Shown here piece after piece: positions 58,867 through 64,000 of a DNA stretch of 64,000 nucleotides. This DNA is from Brevibacillus fortis (GTDB lineage Bacteria > Bacillota > Bacilli > Brevibacillales > Brevibacillaceae). The notes under the pieces were generated by a model. The model did no database searches. It was not told where the DNA came from and saw only the letters and a list, made by a program, of their open reading frames with translations. The stretch is taken from assembly GCF_003013395.1 (NCBI RefSeq), contig NZ_PXZM01000045.1:1-64000 (forward strand), in the 5' to 3' direction. The position numbers and the translations under genes were made by a program. Within the stretch, counting starts at the first letter, position 1. Each line of letters begins with the position of its first letter.

Positions 58867-59340
58867 ATGACAAGAAAGTACAAAAAGCAGGGCAAATGCT
58901 ACGGTCACCACTGTTGTTGCAAAAAAACCGACAAATACTACGCCCACCACTGTTGCGGCAAAAAACACGACAAGTATTACGACCACCACTGCTGTTGCAA
59001 AAAACCCGACAAGTATTACGACCACCACTGCTGCTGCAAGAAATACGACGATTACTACGAGCCACAGTGCTGCTGCAAAAAACACAGTCAATACGATGAG
59101 CCGCATTGTTGCTGCAAAAAACATGAACATTGCCGAGATCACTGCTGTTGCTGCAAACACCATGATTGCAAATGCTATGAAAAACATGATTACCACTGTT
59201 GCAAGAAGCATGAGAAAGAAGATGAAGACGAAGAAGATGACGACGACGAAGACAAAGACAAAGATGAAGAAGATGATGACGACGAAGATGACGACGACCA
59301 CTGCAAGCATCATAAAAAGAAACATTGCTGCTGCAAATAA
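58867..59340 (+). CDS. Cys/His-rich 13-residue repeat protein with poly-acidic stretch
   Basis: The product is 157 aa. Residues 9-99 consist of seven 13-residue units of the type DKYYDHHCCCKK plus one residue, encoded by a 39-bp DNA repeat. About 31 of 157 residues are Cys and very many are His. A run of about 29 Asp/Glu with few Lys (residues about 116-144) precedes the end HKKKHCCCK. AAAGGAGGG precedes ATG 58867. No signal peptide is seen. It may be a spore-coat or metal-binding protein, but no homologue is recognised. Confidence 0.8.
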   Translation: MTRKYKKQGKCYGHHCCCKKTDKYYAHHCCGKKHDKYYDHHCCCKKPDKYYDHHCCCKKYDDYYEPQCCCKKHSQYDEPHCCCKKHEHCRDHCCCCKHHDCKCYEKHDYHCCKKHEKEDEDEEDDDDEDKDKDEEDDDDEDDDDHCKHHKKKHCCCK

Positions 59341-59359
59341 TAAATTCCCACGTACCAAA

Positions 59360-59386
59360 AACAAAAGCCCGAGAGGCTAACTCGGG
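59360..59386 (+). other. GC-rich hairpin after repeat gene
   Basis: GCCCGAG / CTCGGGC arms with a 6-base loop, no T-run. Possibly an mRNA-stabilising hairpin. Confidence 0.4.
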
Positions 59387-59410
59387 CATTGATAATACCA
59401 GATGAAAAAC

Positions 59411-59454
59411 AATGAAAAGCGGGAGGGCTCTAAGCTCGTCCCGCTTTTCATTGA
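59411..59454. terminator. Bidirectional terminator before fdhD 3' end
   Basis: AATGAAAAGCGGGA pairs with TCCCGCTTTTCATT, a long stem with an interrupted centre. It separates the repeat gene from the convergent fdhD. Confidence 0.75.
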
Positions 59455-59462
59455 TTCCTCAT

Positions 59463-60260
59463 TTAAGGTAGGAGGATTCTCTCGGCTTGTGTATACACGT
59501 TCATCTTGTCATTGCGGATAAAACCAACTGCGGTCAGCTTAAGCTCGTCTGCCAATTGCAGGGCGAGATCAGTTGGAGCGGACTTGGACAAAATGATGCC
59601 GGCACCGATTTTGGCAGCCTTGAGCAGCACCTCAGACGAGATGCGTCCACTGAACACAAGAATTTTGTCCGTGGTGGAAATGTTATCTCGCAAGCATTTC
59701 CCATAGATCTTGTCGAGAGCATTGTGACGCCCGATGTCGGAGAATTGAAGCAAAACTTCATCCGGTGTACAGAGAGCTGCATTGTGGACGCCACCTGTTT
59801 GGCGATGGATATCAGACGATGCTTGCAATTCCTTCATCAGGCGCATGCATTGAGCGGGGGTGACAGTTGCTGTGCTTTCAACAGGCTTTGCTGTGCGTGC
59901 ATCGCTAAAAAAGTAAAAGGACTGTCTGCTTTTTCCGCAGCAGGAAGTAATTCTACGTTTGGAGTAAAAGCTCTGAGACAAAATCGTTTCTTTATGCAAA
60001 TCAACGTAAGCAAATCCTTGGGCCTCATTAATCGTAAGCTGTTTGATTTCCGAGTAGCTCTTGATGACGCCCTCGGCTGCGAGAAAACCGATGACCATTT
60101 CTTCCAGGTCGGCCGGAGTACATACGATTGTAGCGAATTCCTCATCATTGAGGAAAATGGTGAGGGGGTACTCGGTAACGATTTCGTCGTCTTCCCAGCC
60201 ATGTTGGTCAGCCGAAATTTTCAACACGGGCAATCGGGTGGTGATGGTTAGTTCAGACAT
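59463..60260 (-). CDS. fdhD: Formate dehydrogenase accessory sulfurtransferase FdhD
   Basis: The product is 265 aa. The Cys pair in RITSCCGKS, GVHNAALC, FSDIGRHNALDKIYG and GRISSEVLLKAAKIGAGIILSKSAPTDLALQLA are the FdhD signatures. FdhD transfers sulfur from a desulfurase to the molybdenum cofactor. AAAGGAGG precedes the ATG. It is divergent from the formate-type transporter. Confidence 0.95.
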   Translation of the reverse strand: MSELTITTRLPVLKISADQHGWEDDEIVTEYPLTIFLNDEEFATIVCTPADLEEMVIGFLAAEGVIKSYSEIKQLTINEAQGFAYVDLHKETILSQSFYSKRRITSCCGKSRQSFYFFSDARTAKPVESTATVTPAQCMRLMKELQASSDIHRQTGGVHNAALCTPDEVLLQFSDIGRHNALDKIYGKCLRDNISTTDKILVFSGRISSEVLLKAAKIGAGIILSKSAPTDLALQLADELKLTAVGFIRNDKMNVYTQAERILLP

Positions 60261-60423
60261 ACGGGCCTCCTTTTTTGTCGAAAATATGAAGTTTTTATGG
60301 CTATTTTGTGAGGAAAATATTGTCGAGTGAACGCTTACATGGTAGTATACTATGTGAGATGGAAAGTGTCATAAAATTTTCGTCTTTCCATGTATGCATA
60401 GCGTAAGGACAGATTGACACGGA

Positions 60424-60512
60424 GCAGCGATCCTGCCACCGATTATTTTGTAGCCTTGCAGCGAATTACATAGTGAACACAATGCTTGTTGATGCTGATG
60501 TAGCGTTCCTGC
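60424..60512 (+). ncRNA. Paired-hairpin leader motif (copy A)
   Basis: Two similar motifs lie 76 bp apart: GCAGCGATCCTGC at 60424 and GTAGCGTTCCTGC at 60500. Each can form a 4-bp hairpin with a 5-base loop CGATC or CGTTC. A long terminator follows at once (60521). The same plan recurs at 62368 before the molybdoenzyme unit. No known riboswitch was recognised. The rest of the 60261-60662 intergenic region must also hold the divergent fdhD promoter. Confidence 0.6.
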
Positions 60513-60520
60513 TGATGATT

Positions 60521-60602
60521 AACTGCTGTGTTTCATCGTAGCCCTCGTTTCCATTTGTGGAGACCTGGGTGAGTCGGTGAAATCAGCAGTTTTTCTTTTT
60601 TT
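60521..60602 (+). terminator. Leader terminator before transporter
   Basis: AACTGCTG / CAGCAGTT and TTTCATCG / CGGTGAAA form a long stem with an inner TTTCCA/TGGAGA hairpin, followed by TTTTTCTTTTTTT. It lies about 60 bp before the transporter start. Confidence 0.8.
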
Positions 60603-60662
60603 CGAGAAGGCTGCTGATGGATCCACAGTATGCGAAAGACCATTGCGAAGGAGATGAATGAT

Positions 60663-61937
60663 TTGGAACAAAAAGTGAAAAACCGCTGGCTCATTGCGTT
60701 GGCTGCGGTAGGCATCCACATCTCGATTGGATCGGTATACGCATGGAGTGTATTCACCAAGCCAATTACCGAGCAGTTTGGTTGGGACTTGCCAGACGTT
60801 CAATTTACGTTTAGTATTGCGATCTTGTTCTTGGGGCTGTCTGCTGCCTTTCTCGGTCATTACGTAGAAAAGCATGGCCCGCGCAAAGCTGGCATTTTAG
60901 CATCGATCTTTTTTGGAGTAGGAACTGTTGGGGCTGGCTTGGCGATTCAATTGAGCAGCTTGCCTCTGTTGTACTTGTGTTATGGCGTGCTGGGCGGTAT
61001 CGGTCTTGGTGTAGGCTATATCACGCCAGTATCGACCTTGGTCAAATGGTTTCCGGATCGCCGTGGTTTAGCAACGGGTCTTGCCATTATGGGCTTCGGT
61101 TTTGCCTCGATGATTGCCAGTCCGATTATGAACACTTTGATTGCAAATGTAGGAATCGCGAACACCTTTTATATTTTGGGCATTATTTATTTCGTTGTGA
61201 TGCTGGCTTCGGCTCAATATTTGGCTCCACCACCAAAAGGCTGGGTACCTGCTGGATTTTCTAATTCGGGAACAGCTGGCAGCAAGCAAATCAAAAAAGA
61301 TTTGTGCCAATTGACTGCCAACGAAGCGATCAAGACACGTCGTTTTTACTGGCTGTGGCTGATGTTGTTTATCAACGTGACATGTGGAATCGCCGTTATT
61401 TCGGTAGCTTCGCCGATGGCGCAAGAAATGGTGGGCATGTCTGTCGGAACAGCAGCTCTCATGGTAGGTCTAAACGGTTTGTTCAACGGAGGTGGACGTA
61501 TCGGATGGGCGTCTTTGTCTGATTTCATTGGACGACCAAATACGTACACAGCTTTCTTCGCCATCCAAATGGTATTGTTCTTCTTACTGCCGAATCTATC
61601 CAATCCAATTCTGTTCATGGCGGCGATGTTCCTCATTATGACCTGTTACGGTGGTGGCTTTGCGTCCATTCCGGCGTACATTGGTGACTTGTTTGGAACG
61701 AAGCAATTGGGCGCGATTCACGGCTATATTCTGACGGCATGGGCTGCTGCTGGCTTGGCAGGTCCGATCTTTGCAGCATGGGTTCGCAAGACGACGGAAA
61801 GCTATACAGGAACGATGAGTGTTTTCGCAGGAATGTTCGTGGTAGCTCTGGTGATCTCGCTATTAGTCCGTCTGGATATCAAAAAACTGAAGGAAGAAGC
61901 CAAACAAAGAGAAAAGTCTGTTGAATTGGCTAGTTAA
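60663..61937 (+). CDS. OFA-family MFS transporter (oxalate/formate type)
   Basis: The product is 424 aa with 12 spans. The N-terminus VKNRWLIALAAVGIHISIGSVYAWSVFTKPI and GGIGLGVGYITPVSTLVKWFPDRRG are the OFA-family signature. TTG 60663 is preferred, 9 bp after AAGGAG; ATG 60630 has no site. The family includes the oxalate:formate antiporter. The neighbours fdhD and a formate-dehydrogenase-like gene favour formate or a related small acid. Confidence 0.85.
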   Translation: MEQKVKNRWLIALAAVGIHISIGSVYAWSVFTKPITEQFGWDLPDVQFTFSIAILFLGLSAAFLGHYVEKHGPRKAGILASIFFGVGTVGAGLAIQLSSLPLLYLCYGVLGGIGLGVGYITPVSTLVKWFPDRRGLATGLAIMGFGFASMIASPIMNTLIANVGIANTFYILGIIYFVVMLASAQYLAPPPKGWVPAGFSNSGTAGSKQIKKDLCQLTANEAIKTRRFYWLWLMLFINVTCGIAVISVASPMAQEMVGMSVGTAALMVGLNGLFNGGGRIGWASLSDFIGRPNTYTAFFAIQMVLFFLLPNLSNPILFMAAMFLIMTCYGGGFASIPAYIGDLFGTKQLGAIHGYILTAWAAAGLAGPIFAAWVRKTTESYTGTMSVFAGMFVVALVISLLVRLDIKKLKEEAKQREKSVELAS

Positions 61938-61990
61938 TCAATGGTAAAGTTTAAGTAGAGAATGAATTGAAGTAAAGGTGATTTTCCTCG

Positions 61991-62356
61991 ATGAATAAGT
62001 TCGAAGCAGAATTCAGTAATTTGGTCAGGGCTTTCCGAAAGCGCCATATGGGGAAGGGACCTAGCAAGATCAGCACCACGTTCTGCAAGAACTGGGCGAT
62101 CTGTGAAATGGAAGGGAACCTCTCTCCGGTGGAAAAGTTCATCGCCACTTCGGAAGACGGAAAGCAGACATTACGAGCTGCCCGAACCGAAATGGTCAAA
62201 GAGATCTATCGGAAACACCAGCCAGTTGACATGGAAGCGTTTCTTGGAGCAAAACTCGTTGATCTTTTCGTCGATATTGACATTGAACGGGATTTTGGAA
62301 TGTCGATCTTTGTTTTTGATCAAGACATCGAAAAAAGAATGAAAAACGAACCGTAA
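61991..62356 (+). CDS. DUF2294/MpsC-like protein
   Basis: The product is 121 aa. MNKFEAEFSNLVRAFRKRHMGKGPSKISTTFCKNWAICEMEGNLSPVEKFI follows the DUF2294 (MpsC-like) family. These small proteins often stand near formate-dehydrogenase genes; their function is unclear. GTGATTTTCCTCG lies before the ATG without a strong site. It is upstream of the second leader element and the molybdoenzyme. Confidence 0.78.
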   Translation: MNKFEAEFSNLVRAFRKRHMGKGPSKISTTFCKNWAICEMEGNLSPVEKFIATSEDGKQTLRAARTEMVKEIYRKHQPVDMEAFLGAKLVDLFVDIDIERDFGMSIFVFDQDIEKRMKNEP

Positions 62357-62367
62357 GTCTAAACGAA

Positions 62368-62447
62368 GCAGCGTTCCTGTTCACCGGCTTAGACGTAACG
62401 GATTTCGCGAAAGCAAACACGAAGTTGAGACTAGGTAGCGAACCTGC
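62368..62447 (+). ncRNA. Paired-hairpin leader motif (copy B)
   Basis: GCAGCGTTCCTG at 62368 and GTAGCGAACCTGC at 62435 lie 67 bp apart; hairpin loops are CGTTC and CGAAC with 5-bp stems AGCAG/CTGTT and GGTAG/CTGCC. A GTCTAA / TTAGAC stem (62357-62362 and 62389-62394) closes the first motif. A terminator follows at 62455. Same architecture as at 60424. Confidence 0.6.
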
Positions 62448-62454
62448 CGTAGAC

Positions 62455-62515
62455 AACCACCGTGAACACGCTCTTTTCCAATAGGACAAGGGACGGTTTC
62501 ATGGTGGTTTTTTTC
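62455..62515 (+). terminator. Leader terminator before molybdoenzyme
   Basis: AACCACCGTGAA pairs with TTTCATGGTGGTT (one wobble), with an inner TTTTCC/GGACAA hairpin, followed by seven T. It ends about 37 bp before the start codon. Confidence 0.82.
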
Positions 62516-62551
62516 GTCTTAATGGAGTTTATAAGAGGGGAGACTTAAGAA

Positions 62552-64000
62552 ATGGGCAAGACCAAGCATGGTGGACCGATTAAGCTGGATACTTCTTGGA
62601 AGCCTTCGTTGTGGGCTTCACTGATGCCGATGGGACTCGGAAAAATTAAACCGCATCACATTCGCGATACGATGAAAGTGGCATATGACAATCGCGATAA
62701 TTTGGGCTACGCCTATCGAATTTTAACGCAAGGTGTATGTGATGGATGCGCTCTCGGCGTATCCGGTCTCTATGATCAGACGCTGACTGGTCCGCATTTG
62801 TGCACCACGCGTTTAAACGTACTGCGACTCAACACGATGTCTGCGATGGATCCGAAATGGTTTGAAGATGTACGTGCGCTACAAAAGCTGTCCAGCGAGG
62901 AATTGCGCAAGCTGGGAAGAATCCCGTATCCGCTGTCCAGAAAACCTGGAGAAAACAAGTTCACGCGTATTAGCTGGGATGAAGCGCTGAACCGCATTGC
63001 GAAAAAAATCAAAGACATCAGCCCAAAACAACTGGCCTTTTTCTTGACAGCTCGTGGTATTACGAACGAGGTATACTACACGGCAGCAAAAATGGCTCGT
63101 TTCCTCGGAACCAACAACATCGACAACGCATCGCGTATTTGTCACTCGCCGAGTAAGACAGCGTTGAAGCGTTCTGTTGGTATTGGTGCGTCGAGCTGTA
63201 ACTATCAGGATTGGATCGGTACCGACGTGCTCGTATTCTGGGGTTCTGTACCGGGTAACAACCAGCCAGTATCGACGAAATACATGTATGCTGCGAAAAA
63301 AGCAGGGACGAAAATCATTCTGATTAATCCGTACAGAGAGCCAGCGATGGAGAAGTACTGGATTCCGTCGGTACCGGATAGTGCTTTGTTTGGAACGAAG
63401 ATTGCGGACGATTACTACCAAGTGAACATTGGCGGCGACATCGCGTTCATGAACGGCGTGATGAAGATCTGGTTCGAGATGGAGGAAGCGAAGCCAGGTT
63501 CTGCGATCAACCATGAATTCATCAAGGAGCATGCGAATGGCATCGAGGAGCTACGCAAGCATGTGATGAATGAATCTTGGGATAAAATCATTGAATCCTC
63601 CGGTCTCAGCCGTGAGCGTATCAGAGAATTCGCTGATCTGCTCGCAAAATCCAAAAATGGTGTATTCGTATGGAGTATGGGCTTGACCCAACACAAATTC
63701 GGTACGGACAATATTTCCCAGGTAGCCAATCTGGCGATCCTGCGCGGATTCTTTGGTCGTAAGCACACAGGTCTCATGCCGATTCGCGGTCACTCCGGCG
63801 TACAAGGCTCCGGTGAAATGGGTGCCGATCCGTTCAGCTTGCCAGGCGGCGACTTCGAAGAAAAGTCGTGGAACCGCATTGAAAAGATCTGGAACTTCCC
63901 GATCCCGAAATGGCAAGGGGATATCGTGGGTATTACGTTGGAAAACGCAGTACTGCCAGATGGACACGAGCGCAAGACCAGATTGTTCTACACGAGCGGC
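62552..64000 (+). CDS. Formate-dehydrogenase-like molybdoenzyme (FdhF/YdeP type), partial
   Basis: The frame starts at ATG 62552 (GAGGGGAG upstream) and runs open to the window end, giving at least 483 aa. It begins MGKTKHGGPIKLDTSWKPSL. CDGCALGVSG and HLCTTRLNVLRL provide possible cluster cysteines; NNIDNASRICHSPS has Cys where FDH-H has Sec. DVLVFWGSVPGNNQPVS, GGDIAFMNGVM and MPIRGHSGVQGSGEMG are bis-MGD contacts. It belongs to the FdhF/YdeP group of the DMSO-reductase superfamily and probably oxidises formate; substrate proof is lacking. Confidence 0.85.
   Translation, partial: MGKTKHGGPIKLDTSWKPSLWASLMPMGLGKIKPHHIRDTMKVAYDNRDNLGYAYRILTQGVCDGCALGVSGLYDQTLTGPHLCTTRLNVLRLNTMSAMDPKWFEDVRALQKLSSEELRKLGRIPYPLSRKPGENKFTRISWDEALNRIAKKIKDISPKQLAFFLTARGITNEVYYTAAKMARFLGTNNIDNASRICHSPSKTALKRSVGIGASSCNYQDWIGTDVLVFWGSVPGNNQPVSTKYMYAAKKAGTKIILINPYREPAMEKYWIPSVPDSALFGTKIADDYYQVNIGGDIAFMNGVMKIWFEMEEAKPGSAINHEFIKEHANGIEELRKHVMNESWDKIIESSGLSRERIREFADLLAKSKNGVFVWSMGLTQHKFGTDNISQVANLAILRGFFGRKHTGLMPIRGHSGVQGSGEMGADPFSLPGGDFEEKSWNRIEKIWNFPIPKWQGDIVGITLENAVLPDGHERKTRLFYTSG

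Noticed and set aside
58891..59163. CRISPR array
   Set aside because: The 39-bp repeats are contiguous without unique spacers and encode a protein repeat. No other spaced repeats were seen in the window.
58799..59389. Long minus-strand frames (192 and 196 aa) opposite the Cys/His repeat gene
   Set aside because: They are composition artefacts of the 39-bp repeat; the plus strand has the AAAGGAGGG site and a sensible repeat protein.
59487..60251. 254-aa plus-strand frame opposite fdhD
   Set aside because: FdhD on the minus strand has all family motifs and a ribosome binding site; the opposite frame is a shadow.

Overview
The window looks like a chromosomal segment of a spore-forming, low-to-mid GC Gram-positive bacterium, most probably Brevibacillus or a close Paenibacillaceae relative. 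The evidence is a Bacillus-type tRNA array, strong AAGGAGG ribosome binding sites, GTG and TTG starts, sporulation-associated genes (prkA, yhbH, a GerPA/PF-like protein) and Firmicutes leader RNAs (T-box, lysine riboswitch, c-di-GMP-I riboswitch). No software was run. Product calls come from motifs and remembered families.

Layout. 1-1409: thirteen tRNA genes and a terminator. 1500-4730: Fur-controlled iron uptake (AraC regulator, siderophore-binding lipoprotein, ferredoxin-NADP reductase-like flavoprotein). 4.8-13.3 kb: housekeeping and transport genes (LysE, NCS2 permease, rnhA-queG-ogt, trmL, HAD). 13.4-19.6 kb: a repeat-containing exported Lys/Ala-rich protein, small membrane proteins, prkA-yhbH, an IS3-family remnant and an alpha/beta hydrolase. 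19.6-22.1 kb: an acetyltransferase-chemoreceptor operon behind a c-di-GMP riboswitch. 22.1-30 kb: alkD-like gene, amino-acid ABC transporter, KTSC protein, PadR with HAAS-VanZ protein, and a large lipoprotein hydrolase. 30-37.7 kb: LysR, two SDRs, GerPA/PF-like protein, alpha-hydroxyacid oxidase, PAS-GGDEF-EAL protein, EamA transporter. 37.7-39.8 kb: a likely NAD-metabolism operon (NrtR-like, nicotinamidase, NadD-like). 39.9-45.1 kb: yceI and a divergent two-component system with phased operator arrays, then a T-box-controlled alaR-alaT-like pair. 45.2-49.3 kb: aminoglycoside kinase remnant, Fur-box TolC-family protein, small hydrophilic ORFs, lysine permease with L-box.

49.3-57.5 kb is the most accessory-looking part. 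It has a compact ImmA/XRE/S24 plus holin module carrying LexA-like boxes and paired repressor operators, several decayed genes (GNAT, DUF4132), an AT-rich PPC-domain gene bracketed by near-duplicate terminators, and a Rok-like xenogeneic silencer. 57.5-64 kb holds dps, mobA, an extreme Cys/His repeat protein, fdhD, an oxalate/formate-type transporter, a DUF2294 protein and the start of a formate-dehydrogenase-like molybdoenzyme.

The strongest candidate for an undescribed element is in the last block. Two leaders, at about 60424-60602 (before the transporter) and 62368-62515 (before the DUF2294 neighbour/molybdoenzyme), share one architecture: two small hairpins with CGNNC loops, then a long intrinsic terminator. 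They look like copies of one regulatory RNA controlling formate/molybdenum metabolism.
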